Assembly (NCBI GenBank): GCA_964244495.1
Contig: CAXTIU010000010.1
Location: 62,001-126,000, forward strand
Reading direction: 5' to 3'
Length of the DNA stretch: 64,000 nucleotides
Source of the DNA: RH-AL1 sp964244495
GTDB taxonomy: Bacteria > Pseudomonadota > Alphaproteobacteria > Rhizobiales > Beijerinckiaceae
In this document: positions 8,239 through 17,161 of the stretch, one piece after another
Layout of the letters: each line of letters opens with the position of its first letter
How positions within the stretch are numbered: the stretch's first letter is position 1
Notes under the pieces: model-generated
Seen by the model: only the letters and a program-made list of their open reading frames with translations
The model's database searches: none
What the model was told of the DNA's origin: nothing
Program-made: the position numbers and the translations under genes

Positions 8239-10800
8239 ATGGCGCGATTCGAGGCGGGCGAGGTTCGACGGATGCGCAGGCGACTGCGGGAGACCGGCTA
8301 TACGCGGTTGTGGTCTCGCGTCGTCCTGCCCGGTGCCACCCCGGCGTTGGCGTGCGGCGCGGCGCGCGCCGACGCGGTGCGGACGAGCGCTTCATCGGAT
8401 GCCGGGGGCGAGCTGGCGAGCCGCCTCGCCGTGCTGGGCGACCTGCGCGGCATCCACGACACCTACCTGTCCTCGATCTTCGTCGGCCTGGTGCTGTTCG
8501 CGACCATCGTCGCGCTGCTCCACCTCGCCGGGCGCCGTCGCGCGCAGGGGCGCGAGAACGCGCTGCTCGCCGCCCTCCACGAGGTCCGCGCCAAGCTCGA
8601 CCGCGCCGAGACCTTCCTCGCCGCCGAGACGCAGATCATCGTCGCCTGGGGGTCGCAATCGGCCGATCCCGAGGTCGAGGGCGACGTGGGCCTCGTCAGC
8701 GACACGCCGATCCTGCGCCGCGTCCTCTCCTTCGGCTCGTGGTTGCGCGCCGAACAGGCGCAAGCGCTCGAGGGCTGCGTCGGCCGGCTGCGCGAGCGCG
8801 GCGAGGCGTTCCGCCTGGGCGCCGTCAGCCTCGCCGGCCGCCACCTGGAGATCGAGGGGCGGGCGGTGAACGGCCGCGCCGTCATGCGCGTCCGCGACGT
8901 GTCCGGCGACCGGCTGGAGGTGACGCGGCTGCGCGAGGCGCACGCCCACACCGCCGGCGAACTCGACGGCCTGCGCGCGCTGCTCGACGCGATCCCCTGC
9001 CCGGTGTGGGTCCGGGACGGGTCGTCCCAGCTGACCTGGGTCAACCGGGCCTACGTCCTCGCCGTCGAGGCGAAGGACGCGCGGGACGCCGTGCTGCGCG
9101 GCACCGAGCTGCTCGAGCCTCCGGCGCGGGAAGCGGCGGCGGCGCGGCGCGCGCGCAACGAGGTTTATCGCGGCCAGGCCGCCGCCGTGCTGGCCGGGTG
9201 GCGCTGCAGCCTCGAGGTCGTCGAGGTGCCGCAGGAGGGGGGATCCACCGGCATCGCCTTCGACGTGTCGCAGCTGGAAGGCGCCAGGCTCGACCTCCAG
9301 CAGGCCACCCAGGCGCACGCCCGCACGCTCGACCAGCTGTCCACCGCCGTCGCGATCTTCGATCGCCGCAAGCAGCTCGTCTTCCACAACGCCGCCTACC
9401 GGCAGCTGTGGTCGCTCGACGCCGCCTTCCTCGAGGGCGGACCGAGCGAGTCGGAGATCCTCGACCGCCTGCGCGCGCGCCACATGCTGCCGGAACAGGC
9501 GGACTTCCGCTCCTGGAAGGAGGCGCACCTCGCCGGCTACCAGTCGCTCGACACCAGCGAGCAGGTTTGGCACCTGCCCGACGGCCGGACGCTGCGCGCC
9601 GTCATCAACCCGAGCCAGCAGAACGGCGTCACCTACCTGTTCGACGACGTGACCGCGCAGTTCCACCTGGAGTCGCGCTTCAACGCGCAGGCCCGCGTCC
9701 AGGGCGAGACGCTCGACACGCTGAAGGAGGGCGTCGCCGTCTTCGGCACCGACGGCCGCCTGAAGCTGTCCAACGCCGCCTTCGCCACGCTGTGGCGCCT
9801 GGAGCGCAAGGACCTCGACGCCAAGCCGCACATCGATCGCGTCGCCACCCTCTGCGCGCGGCTGTCGCCCTCCGCCGAGCCGTGGGGCACGCTGCGCATG
9901 GCGGTCGCCGGCCTGCACGACCAGCGGACGGGGCTCGAACAGCGGCTCACCTGCCGCGACGGCACCATCATCGACTGCACCGCCGCGCCCCTCCCCGACG
10001 GGGCGACGCTGCTGACCTTCACCGACACCACGGCCAGCGTGAACGTCGAGCGGGCGCTGACCGAGCGCAACCAGGCGCTGCTGGAGACCGAGCAGCTGCG
10101 CAACGACTTCGTCCACCACGTCAGCTACGAGCTGCGCTCGCCGCTCACCAACATCATCGGCTTCATCCAGCTGCTCGGCGACGGCTCGATCGGCTCGCTC
10201 AACCCCAAGCAGAGCGAGTACGTCGGCTACGTCATGAAGTCGTCGGCGGCGCTGCTCGCCATCATCAACGACATCCTCGACCTCGCGACCATCGACACCG
10301 GCGCCCTCGAACTCAACGTCCGCGACATCGACGTGCTGGAAACGATCCGCTCCGCCGCCGAGGGCGTGCAGGACCGGCTGTCCGAGTCGGCGCTGACGCT
10401 CCAGGTCGTCGCCCTGCCCAACCTCGGGTCGTTCAAGGCCGACGCCAAGCGCCTGCGGCAGATCCTGTTCAACCTCCTGTCCAACGCGATCGGCTTCTCC
10501 GCGCCGGGGCAGACCGTGACGCTGGCGGCGCTGCGGCGCGGCGACGAGATCGTGATCAAGGTGTCCGACCAGGGGCGCGGCATCCCCGACGACGTCCTCG
10601 CCCACGTCTTCGACCGCTTTCATTCCAACACGATCGGCTCGCGCCATCGCGGCGTCGGGCTCGGCCTTTCCATCGTGAAGAGCTTCGTCGAGCTGCACGG
10701 CGGCCGGGTGCTGATCGACAGCGCGCCCGGCCAGGGCACCACGGTGACTTGCATCTTCCCGACGCGCAATGAGAAGCTGGCCATCGCCGAAGAGGCTTGA
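8239..10800 (+). CDS. divL: cell-cycle sensor kinase DivL (tyrosine-type)
   Basis: An 853-residue membrane-bound histidine-kinase homologue that in Caulobacter and relatives senses DivK and steers CckA and so CtrA activity. One membrane helix lies at about 77-97, followed by coiled coil and PAS-like domains (about 240-600), the dimerisation helix and an ATPase domain with DQGRGIPD (776-783) and GVGLGLSIVK. The phospho-acceptor His is replaced by tyrosine (Tyr630) in HHVSYELRSPLTN, the hallmark of DivL. The first ATG is at 8239; another at 8272 is also possible. Upstream of tsaE-amgK as in other alphaproteobacteria. Confidence 0.93.
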   Translation: MARFEAGEVRRMRRRLRETGYTRLWSRVVLPGATPALACGAARADAVRTSASSDAGGELASRLAVLGDLRGIHDTYLSSIFVGLVLFATIVALLHLAGRRRAQGRENALLAALHEVRAKLDRAETFLAAETQIIVAWGSQSADPEVEGDVGLVSDTPILRRVLSFGSWLRAEQAQALEGCVGRLRERGEAFRLGAVSLAGRHLEIEGRAVNGRAVMRVRDVSGDRLEVTRLREAHAHTAGELDGLRALLDAIPCPVWVRDGSSQLTWVNRAYVLAVEAKDARDAVLRGTELLEPPAREAAAARRARNEVYRGQAAAVLAGWRCSLEVVEVPQEGGSTGIAFDVSQLEGARLDLQQATQAHARTLDQLSTAVAIFDRRKQLVFHNAAYRQLWSLDAAFLEGGPSESEILDRLRARHMLPEQADFRSWKEAHLAGYQSLDTSEQVWHLPDGRTLRAVINPSQQNGVTYLFDDVTAQFHLESRFNAQARVQGETLDTLKEGVAVFGTDGRLKLSNAAFATLWRLERKDLDAKPHIDRVATLCARLSPSAEPWGTLRMAVAGLHDQRTGLEQRLTCRDGTIIDCTAAPLPDGATLLTFTDTTASVNVERALTERNQALLETEQLRNDFVHHVSYELRSPLTNIIGFIQLLGDGSIGSLNPKQSEYVGYVMKSSAALLAIINDILDLATIDTGALELNVRDIDVLETIRSAAEGVQDRLSESALTLQVVALPNLGSFKADAKRLRQILFNLLSNAIGFSAPGQTVTLAALRRGDEIVIKVSDQGRGIPDDVLAHVFDRFHSNTIGSRHRGVGLGLSIVKSFVELHGGRVLIDSAPGQGTTVTCIFPTRNEKLAIAEEA

Positions 10801-10907
10801 GCGGCCCCGCCTCGCCGAGGCCGGTTTGCTTTTTCGGACGGTAGATCCATGCTGCTTCGGTAACCAGGTTCGGGCAGACATCACGCAGTCCGCCGGAGAA
10901 ACATCCC

Positions 10908-10925
10908 ATGATCGTCGCGTCATGA
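10908..10925 (+). other. five-codon leader frame coupled to tsaE
   Basis: ATG ATC GTC GCG TCA TGA; its stop overlaps the tsaE start codon (ATGA). The only good Shine-Dalgarno nearby, GGAG at 10895-10898, fits this mini-frame (about 9 bases) rather than the tsaE ATG (about 23 bases), so tsaE may be reached by re-initiation. Interpretation is tentative. Confidence 0.3.
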
Positions 10926-12493
10926 CCGCCGAGGCGCAGCCGGAGCCCCGGCCCTCGTTCGTCTGGTACCTCGACGTGGTCGACGAGGCGGCGACCACGT
11001 CGCTCGCCGCCGACATCGCCTCGCTGGTCCAGCCGGGCGACCTCGTCACGTTGTCGGGCGAACTCGGCTCGGGCAAGACGACCTTCGCCCGCGCGCTCAT
11101 CCGCGCCCTGACCGGCGACCCGGAGCTGGAGGTGCCGAGCCCGACCTTCACCCTGCTCCAGGTCTACGACAGCGCCGTGAAGGACGCCGCCCGCTTCCCC
11201 ATCGTCCACGCCGACCTGTTCCGCATCAAGGACCCGTCCGAACTCGCCGAACTCGGCTGGGACGAGGCGGCCGAGGGGGCGCTGGTCATCGTGGAGTGGC
11301 CGGAGCGGGCGGGCGGCGGCCTCGCCGGCGAGCGGCTCGACATCGCCTTCCACATCGACAACGAGAAGGGGCCGGGCTTCCGCACCATCGCGGTGACCGG
11401 CGTCGGCGCGCTCGGGCAGCGCCTCACCCTGTCGCGCTCCGTGCGCGCCATCCTGGAGCGGGGCGGCTTCACCGACGCGGAGCGCACCTTCATGATGGGG
11501 GACGCCTCCACGCGCGCCTACGAACGGCTGCTGAAACCCGACGGCACCAGGGCGATTCTGATGATCTCGCCACCGCGCCCCGACGGCCCGCCGATCCGGT
11601 TCGGCAAGCCCTACAGCGCCATCGCCCACCTCGCCGAGACCATCACGCCCTACCTCGCGATCGGGGCGGGCCTGCGCGACCTCGGCTTCTCCGCGCCGGC
11701 CGTCCACGCGCACGATGTCGGTACCGGTCTCGCGATCATCGAGGACCTGGGCTCGGACCTCCTCGTCGACGGCGACGCGATCATCGTCGAGCGCTACGCC
11801 GAGGCGGTCGCCGCCCTGGCGCACCTCCACGCCCGCCCGCGCGCCACCATCCTGCCCGACGGCGACGACGGCACCTACGAGATCCCGCCCTACGACATCG
11901 AGGCGCTGACCATCGAGGTCGAGCTGCTGCCGGAATGGTACGCGCCGCACCTCGCCAAGGTGATGCCCTCCTCCGGCGCCAAGGCCAACTTCATCAAGCT
12001 CTGGCGCGACACCTTGGAGGACGTGCTCGCCGCGCCCCCCACCTGGACGCTGCGGGACTACCATTCGCCGAACCTCCTGTGGCTGGCGGACCGCGAGGGC
12101 ATCGCCCGGGTCGGCATGATCGACTTCCAGGATTGCGTGCTCGGGCATCCCGCCTACGACGTCGCCTCGCTCCTGCAGGACGCGCGCGTGTCCGTTCCGG
12201 CCGAGGTCGAGCTGCGGCTGCTCGGCCATTACGCGATGGCCCGGCGTCGGCAGGATGCCGGCTTCGACATGGCGGCCTTCGCCAAGGCCTACGCGATCCT
12301 CGGCGCCCAGCGCGCGACCAAGATCCTCGGAATCTTCGCCCGCCTCGACAAGCGGGACCGCAAACCGCAATACCTCGTTCACATCCCGCGCATACAAACG
12401 TACCTGCGCAAGAACCTCGCGCATCCCGCGTTGGCGGAGCTGAAATCTTGGGTAGAGCAGAACGTGCCGGGCTTGCTGGCGACCCCGTCCTGA
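10922..12493 (+). CDS. tsaE: TsaE / AmgK fusion (tRNA t6A ATPase plus sugar kinase)
   Basis: A 523-residue two-domain protein. Residues 1-160 are TsaE, the P-loop ATPase that supports TsaB/TsaD in making N6-threonylcarbamoyladenosine in tRNA: GELGSGKTT (46-54) and SPTFTLLQ. Residues about 185-523 are an aminoglycoside-phosphotransferase-fold kinase with the catalytic loop DYHSPN (379-384) and the metal Asp401 in IDFQD. Next to a MurU gene this domain is best read as AmgK, the anomeric kinase that phosphorylates N-acetylmuramate/N-acetylglucosamine in peptidoglycan recycling. Alphaproteobacteria often carry this fusion. Start chosen for the TsaE domain boundary; the longer frame overlaps divL. 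Confidence 0.92.
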   Translation: MTAEAQPEPRPSFVWYLDVVDEAATTSLAADIASLVQPGDLVTLSGELGSGKTTFARALIRALTGDPELEVPSPTFTLLQVYDSAVKDAARFPIVHADLFRIKDPSELAELGWDEAAEGALVIVEWPERAGGGLAGERLDIAFHIDNEKGPGFRTIAVTGVGALGQRLTLSRSVRAILERGGFTDAERTFMMGDASTRAYERLLKPDGTRAILMISPPRPDGPPIRFGKPYSAIAHLAETITPYLAIGAGLRDLGFSAPAVHAHDVGTGLAIIEDLGSDLLVDGDAIIVERYAEAVAALAHLHARPRATILPDGDDGTYEIPPYDIEALTIEVELLPEWYAPHLAKVMPSSGAKANFIKLWRDTLEDVLAAPPTWTLRDYHSPNLLWLADREGIARVGMIDFQDCVLGHPAYDVASLLQDARVSVPAEVELRLLGHYAMARRRQDAGFDMAAFAKAYAILGAQRATKILGIFARLDKRDRKPQYLVHIPRIQTYLRKNLAHPALAELKSWVEQNVPGLLATPS

Positions 12494-12567
12494 AATCCGC
12501 CTCCAAACCGGCGCGATCCCCGACCCGTCCGCCGCTGCGGGCGCTCGACGGCGCGCCGGTCGAGAAC

Positions 12568-13302
12568 ATGCCCGGCGTGGCGATGGTGTTCGCGGCCGGG
12601 TTCGGGACGCGGATGCGCCCGATCACCGAGACGGTGCCCAAGCCGCTGATCCGGGTCGCCGGCAAGGCGCTGATCGACCACGCGCTGGACCGCTTCGCCC
12701 AAGCGGGGCTGAAGCGTGCGATCGTCAACGTCCATTACCGCGCCGACCAGATCGAGGCGCACCTGGCCAACCGCCTGGCCGGACGCCGCGACCCGGCGAT
12801 CACCGTCTCGGACGAGCGGGCGATGCTGCTCGACCAGGGCGGCGGCATCAAGAAGATGCTGCCGCAGATCGGCGGCGAGCCGTTCTTCCTCTGCAACACC
12901 GACGCCTTCTGGCTGGAAGGCCGGCGCTCCAACCTCGCCGCGCTCGTCGCCCGCTGGGACCCCGCCGTCATGGACGTCCTGCTGCTGGTCGCGGACACGG
13001 GCAGCAGCGTCGGCGTCGACTGGCCGGGCGACTTCACGATGGAGGCCGACGGGCGCTTGCGCCGACGCGAGGAGGGCGCCGACGCGCCGTTCGTCTACAC
13101 CGGCGTCGGCATCATCAAGCCGGCCCTGTTCGCCGGCATGCCGGACGGCCCGGTGCGCCTCGCGCCGACCTTCTTCGCCGCGGCGGAGCGGGGCCGCCTC
13201 CATGGCCATCGTCTCGACGGCCAATGGCTGCACGTCGGCACGCCCGGCGCGATCGCCGAGGCCGAGGACACGATCGGGCGCTCGCCGTACCGGGGCGCGT
13301 GA
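12568..13302 (+). CDS. murU: N-acetylmuramate-1-phosphate uridylyltransferase MurU
   Basis: A 244-residue sugar nucleotidyltransferase. The signature AAGFGTRMRP (9-18) and VPKPLI (23-28) are at the N-terminus, with the metal-binding NTDAFW and a C-terminal WLHVGTP typical of MurU. It converts N-acetylmuramate 1-phosphate and UTP to UDP-MurNAc, bypassing the fosfomycin-sensitive MurA step. It sits 74 bp after tsaE-amgK, whose kinase domain makes its substrate, so the pair completes the AmgK-MurU recycling route. The ATG at 12568 puts the nucleotide-binding loop at the normal distance; no other good start is seen. Confidence 0.88.
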   Translation: MPGVAMVFAAGFGTRMRPITETVPKPLIRVAGKALIDHALDRFAQAGLKRAIVNVHYRADQIEAHLANRLAGRRDPAITVSDERAMLLDQGGGIKKMLPQIGGEPFFLCNTDAFWLEGRRSNLAALVARWDPAVMDVLLLVADTGSSVGVDWPGDFTMEADGRLRRREEGADAPFVYTGVGIIKPALFAGMPDGPVRLAPTFFAAAERGRLHGHRLDGQWLHVGTPGAIAEAEDTIGRSPYRGA

Positions 13303-13336
13303 GGGCCACCCCTCGCCGTCGCGACCGGCCGACGCC

Positions 13337-14446
13337 TCAGGCGGCCTCCCGCTTCGCCGCGACGCGCTCGGGAAAGGCGGCGGCCAGCGCGGCCTTCGTC
13401 GCGCCGACCACGCCGCGCTCGGTGATGAGGCCGGTCACCAGCGCCGCCGGCGTCACGTCGAAGGCGACGTTCAGCGCGGGGCTGCCCGGCGGCGTGACGA
13501 GGATGCGGGCGATCGCCCCCTCGTCGGTCAGCCCTGTCATGTGGGTGACCTCCTCCGTGCCGCGCTCCTCGATGTCGATGCCGGCGACGCCGTCGTCGAT
13601 GGCGAAGTCGATCGAGGACGACGGCGCGCCCACGTAGAAAGGCACTCCGTTGGCGTGCGCCGCCAGCGCCTTCAGGTAGGTGCCGATCTTGTTGCAGACG
13701 TCGCCGCTCGCGGTGGTGCGGTCGGTGCCCACGATCACGCAATCGACGCGGCCGTGCTGCATCAGGTGGCCGCCGACGTTGTCGACGACAACCGTGTGCG
13801 GCACGCCGTGCCGGCCCAGTTCCCACGCGGTCAGCGACGCGCCCTGGTTGCGCGGCCGCGTCTCGTCGACGAAGACGTGGACGGGGATGCCGGCGCGGTG
13901 CGCGGCGTAGATCGGCGCCGTCGCCGTGCCCCATTCCACGGCGGCGAGCCAGCCGGCGTTGCAGTGGGTGAGGATGTTGACCGGGCGCCCGCCCCGCGCC
14001 CGCGACAGGGCGCGGATCAGTTCGACGCCGTGGTTCGCCATCGCGTGGCAGACGGCGACGTCCTCGTCGGCGAGCGCGCCGGCCTTGGCGTAGGCGGCGG
14101 CTTCCCGCTCCGCCGGCGGACGCGTCCCGAGAGCCTCGCGCATCGCGTCAAGCGCCCACACCAGGTTCACCGCCGTCGGGCGCGTTCGGCGCAGGAGGTC
14201 GGCCGCGGCCGCCAGGCCGGCATCGGAGGGATCGTCGCGCATGGCCAGCGCCATGCCGTAGGCGGCGGCGACGCCGATCAGCGGCGCGCCGCGCACGTGC
14301 ATGTCCTTGATCGCCCGCGCCGCGTCGGCCACGCTCGCCAGCGTCATGACGGCGAAGCGGTGCGGCAAGCCGGTCTGGTCGATGATCTCGACATCGCGCC
14401 CGTTGGCGGCGAGCCAGATGGTCCGCTTGTAGGTGTCGTCGCTCAT
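13337..14446 (-). CDS. mtnA: methylthioribose-1-phosphate isomerase
   Basis: MtnA, 369 residues, isomerises 5-methylthioribose 1-phosphate to methylthioribulose 1-phosphate in methionine salvage. The family active-site residues are visible: Cys162 in LTHCNAG and Asp242 in VGTDRTTASGD; the VRGAPLIG block (51-58) binds substrate phosphate. It is convergent with murU (34 bp gap). Other salvage genes are not in the window; the polyamine genes at 29-32 kb use ornithine decarboxylase and homospermidine synthase, which do not make methylthioadenosine, so its substrate must come from elsewhere. Confidence 0.95.
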   Translation of the reverse strand: MSDDTYKRTIWLAANGRDVEIIDQTGLPHRFAVMTLASVADAARAIKDMHVRGAPLIGVAAAYGMALAMRDDPSDAGLAAAADLLRRTRPTAVNLVWALDAMREALGTRPPAEREAAAYAKAGALADEDVAVCHAMANHGVELIRALSRARGGRPVNILTHCNAGWLAAVEWGTATAPIYAAHRAGIPVHVFVDETRPRNQGASLTAWELGRHGVPHTVVVDNVGGHLMQHGRVDCVIVGTDRTTASGDVCNKIGTYLKALAAHANGVPFYVGAPSSSIDFAIDDGVAGIDIEERGTEEVTHMTGLTDEGAIARILVTPPGSPALNVAFDVTPAALVTGLITERGVVGATKAALAAAFPERVAAKREAA

Positions 14447-14504
14447 CGAATATCCCGGCTCCTCGCGGTGCCCGCGCCCGCCTCACGAAGCCCTTACCCC
14501 GGAA

Positions 14505-14756
14505 TCAGCATCCTTTGCAGATGCTGCCCAGGATTTTGTCGTCCCGCCGCTGGACGCCCACGTCGAGCGGCGTCGTTCCGCCGCTCTGGGAGGCGCCGGG
14601 ATGGGGGACGGTCGCCCCGGTCGAGGTGATGTAGTTCGACCGAGGATCGGCGCCGTCGCGGGACGACGCGCCCCCCGACGGTCCGTTGGACTGCGCGAGG
14701 GCGCCCACCGTCGCGACAAGCGAGACGACGGCCGCCAATGACATCGACTTGACCAT
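14505..14756 (-). CDS. small secreted protein, unknown
   Basis: An 83-residue predicted secreted protein. It has a classic signal peptide (MVKSMSLAAVVSLVATVGALAQ, cleavage about residue 21), then a Ser/Gly-rich hydrophilic body and a C-terminal KILGSICKGC with two cysteines that could form a disulfide. A very good Shine-Dalgarno (GGAGG, six bases before ATG) supports it as real. It is upstream of mtnA on the same strand and divergent from the membrane protein at 14906, with a CtrA-like site between. I do not recognise the family. Confidence 0.65.
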   Translation of the reverse strand: MVKSMSLAAVVSLVATVGALAQSNGPSGGASSRDGADPRSNYITSTGATVPHPGASQSGGTTPLDVGVQRRDDKILGSICKGC

Positions 14757-14834
14757 GAAACCTCCGTGCTGACGGTAAAACGCCTCTTTGTGGCTCGGGT
14801 TGCGCGCGATGTTGGCGCCCGATCGATGGAAGGC

Positions 14835-14849
14835 TTAACGTGGCATTAA
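14835..14849. promoter_or_regulatory. CtrA box TTAA-N7-TTAA
   Basis: A perfect match to the full CtrA recognition site: TTAA (14835-14838), seven bases, TTAA (14846-14849). It lies between the divergent genes at 14756 and 14906 and so could control either. In a 70% GC genome this spacing is unlikely to arise often by chance. CtrA control itself is inferred. Confidence 0.55.
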
Positions 14850-14905
14850 GTGAGATTTGCGCGAATGGCCGCCAGGAGTTTCCCAGCGACCAGGGGTGTA
14901 CGACC

Positions 14906-16126
14906 ATGACGCTGCCGGACGGCAAAGAGACGAGAGACCAGGCCGCGGACCAGGCGCCAAGCGTCGAGCGGGCGATCGCCATGCACCGCGAGCAGGCGGA
15001 CATGGCCGACGGAACGGCCGGCGGGGAGACGACCTCGGCGGCCCCGGGCCGACACGTGCCGGCGGGCACATCGCTGGCGGAAACGGAGGCGCCGATCGCC
15101 TTCGATCCGTTTCCGGCCGGGGCCGCTCGGGACCCGGAGCCGCCACCCTCCAAGTCCTACAAGACGCTGCTCTTGGACTACAGCGCCCATGCCGCGATGA
15201 TCGTCGGCCTGATCGGGTTCGCCTGGACGGTCAGCGACCACGTGGTGACGCATCGGACGGCGGCAGGGATCGAGGCGACCGCCGCCGCGAGCCAGCAAGA
15301 GGCCGCGCAGCCCGCCGCGCCCGAGCGTGACAGGAAGCGAGACGAGCTGTCCGAGCTTCGCTCCGCCAACGAGCGGATGGCGAAGGACGTCGACGCGTTG
15401 CGCGCGGAACTCGGGACGTTGCACGCCGCCCTCCAGCGCGATCAGGTGCCGGGCCAGGTCCGCGCGCTCGCCGGCGACCTCGAAGGCGTGAAGGCCGGAT
15501 TGAGCACGGTGAAAGGCGAGACCACCACCGCGATCGCCGTGTTGTCGGACAAGATCGATAAAGCCCAGCGCGAGACCAACGCGAAGGTGCAGCATCTCGC
15601 CACCGCTTCGGGTCCGCTCGAACGCCAGGGCGTCGACACCACCTCGACCGGATCGATCACGCCCAACGAGATGAAGCCCGCCGAAGTTAGGCCGGTCGCG
15701 ACCAAGCCGGGCCTGCCGGTGCAATCGCACGCGCTGCCGATCCCGGCCCCGGTGGCGAAACCGGCGCCCGCGACGAGGCTCGCCAGCGCCGAGGACGTTC
15801 GCAAGGACGAGGCGCGCAAGGACGAGGCGCACAAGACGCTCGCCGACAAGGCCGGCGGCGACGCGACGGCGAAGTCGGCGGTCCTGCCGGGCTGGGTCGT
15901 GCGCGAGGTCTACCAGGGCGTGGCCCTGATCGAGGGCCGGCGCGGCGAACTCGAGGTCGTGCCCGGCGTGAGCATCCCGGGCGCGGGCGTCGTCAAGTCC
16001 ATCGATCGCCACGGCAACGGCTGGACGGTGACGACGACCAAGGGGCTGCTCGCCTCCGCCGCGCCGCCACGCGACTATCGCAGGGCGACCCGCGACTATT
16101 ACCCCGACGCCCGCGACGACTTCTAA
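14906..16126 (+). CDS. membrane-anchored coiled-coil protein, unknown
   Basis: A 406-residue protein with an acidic N-terminal cytoplasmic part, one membrane helix around residues 92-110 (AAMIVGLIGFAWTV), then a long coiled coil (about 140-240), a Pro/Ala/Lys linker with two exact KDEAR-type repeats, and a compact C-terminal domain (about 330-390) beginning PGWVVREVYQGVALIEG, which resembles the small beta domain found at the end of some pilus or TonB-like envelope proteins. A longer GTG-initiated frame exists at 14840, but the ATG at 14906 has the better Shine-Dalgarno (AGGGG) and leaves the CtrA site outside the gene. Function unknown; an envelope role is inferred. Confidence 0.7.
   Translation: MTLPDGKETRDQAADQAPSVERAIAMHREQADMADGTAGGETTSAAPGRHVPAGTSLAETEAPIAFDPFPAGAARDPEPPPSKSYKTLLLDYSAHAAMIVGLIGFAWTVSDHVVTHRTAAGIEATAAASQQEAAQPAAPERDRKRDELSELRSANERMAKDVDALRAELGTLHAALQRDQVPGQVRALAGDLEGVKAGLSTVKGETTTAIAVLSDKIDKAQRETNAKVQHLATASGPLERQGVDTTSTGSITPNEMKPAEVRPVATKPGLPVQSHALPIPAPVAKPAPATRLASAEDVRKDEARKDEAHKTLADKAGGDATAKSAVLPGWVVREVYQGVALIEGRRGELEVVPGVSIPGAGVVKSIDRHGNGWTVTTTKGLLASAAPPRDYRRATRDYYPDARDDF
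15800..15829 (+). repeat. 15-bp tandem repeat, two units
   Basis: Two exact copies of CGCAAGGACGAGGCG inside the coiled-coil membrane protein, coding RKDEA twice in its charged linker. One of five 15-bp repeat tracts in the window. Confidence 0.85.
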
Positions 16127-16187
16127 GCGCGTCGCGCGGGGACGGCCGAGCGGCGCGACGGGCAAGCCGCCGGCGCTCGCACGCCGA

Positions 16188-17159
16188 TCAATCCGGTTTG
16201 TCGAAGTCGTGCGGATCGAACGCGCGATGGGTCGAGCAGAACTCGCAGGTCACGCCGATCTTGCCGTCGTCGCCGATCATGTCGGCCCGCTCCTGCGGCG
16301 TGAAGCGTCGCAGCATCGCGTCGATGCGCGCCCGCGAGCAGCGGCAGGCGTCGCGCACCATCTGGGGCTGGAACACCTTGACGCCGCGCTCGTGGAACAG
16401 CCGGAACAGCAGCCGCTCGCTGGACAGCGTGGGGTCGACGAGTTCGTGGTCCTCGACGGTTCCGGCGAGGGCGAGCGCCTCGGTCCAGGCGTCGTCGACC
16501 TCCGGCTCGGCCGCCCGGTAGTCGGCCGGCGCGTCGCCGGGATCGAGATCCCTTGGACGCATGCGGTCGGGCGCCTCGGGCAGGAACTGCACCATCAGCC
16601 CGCCGGCGCGCCAAGCCGCCCCCTCGCCGGTGACGTTCTCCGCGACCGCGAGCCTGACCAGCGTCGGGATCTGCTCGGACTGGCGGAAGTACTGGTGCGC
16701 CGCCGCTTCCAGCCCCTGCCCTTCCAGCGCGACGATGCCCTGGTAGCGCGACGCCTCGCCGCCGCGGTCGATGGTGAAGGCGAGGTGCCCGTGGCCGAGC
16801 AGGTCGCCGTGCCTGGGCGCCTCCGACAGCCGCTCGGCGTCGTAGCGGGCGAAGGCGCGGATGCGGTCCGGCGCGTCGAAGTCGACGACCAGCATGTCGA
16901 TGAAGCCGTCGCTCTTCGTTTGCAGCTGGAAGCGTCCCTCCATCTTCAGCGCCGAGCCGAGCAGCACGGTCAGCGCCGCCGCCTCGCCGACGAGGCGCGC
17001 GACCGGCGGGGGATAGTTGTGCTGGCTCAGAATGTGGTCGACGCTGGGGCCGAGCCGGACGACGCGGCCGCGCACGTCGAGCGGCTCGACGGCGAAGGGG
17101 AGGATGCGGTCGTCGTGCCCCTGGTCCGACACGGGACGGGTGGCATCCGGTCCGGGCAT
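16188..17159 (-). CDS. hslO: redox-activated chaperone Hsp33
   Basis: Hsp33, 323 residues, a holdase switched on by oxidation. The C-terminal zinc site has the expected four cysteines as CRC (about 274-276) and CEFC (about 308-311); oxidation releases zinc and unfolds the linker. The N-terminal domain shows LGSALKMEGRFQLQTKSDG. The ATG at 17159 is two bases beyond the argF stop, so it is the last gene of an argD-argF-hslO unit, a common arrangement in Rhizobiales. The long upstream extension of the frame is a shadow of argF. Confidence 0.95.
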   Translation of the reverse strand: MPGPDATRPVSDQGHDDRILPFAVEPLDVRGRVVRLGPSVDHILSQHNYPPPVARLVGEAAALTVLLGSALKMEGRFQLQTKSDGFIDMLVVDFDAPDRIRAFARYDAERLSEAPRHGDLLGHGHLAFTIDRGGEASRYQGIVALEGQGLEAAAHQYFRQSEQIPTLVRLAVAENVTGEGAAWRAGGLMVQFLPEAPDRMRPRDLDPGDAPADYRAAEPEVDDAWTEALALAGTVEDHELVDPTLSSERLLFRLFHERGVKVFQPQMVRDACRCSRARIDAMLRRFTPQERADMIGDDGKIGVTCEFCSTHRAFDPHDFDKPD

Positions 17160-17161
17160 CG

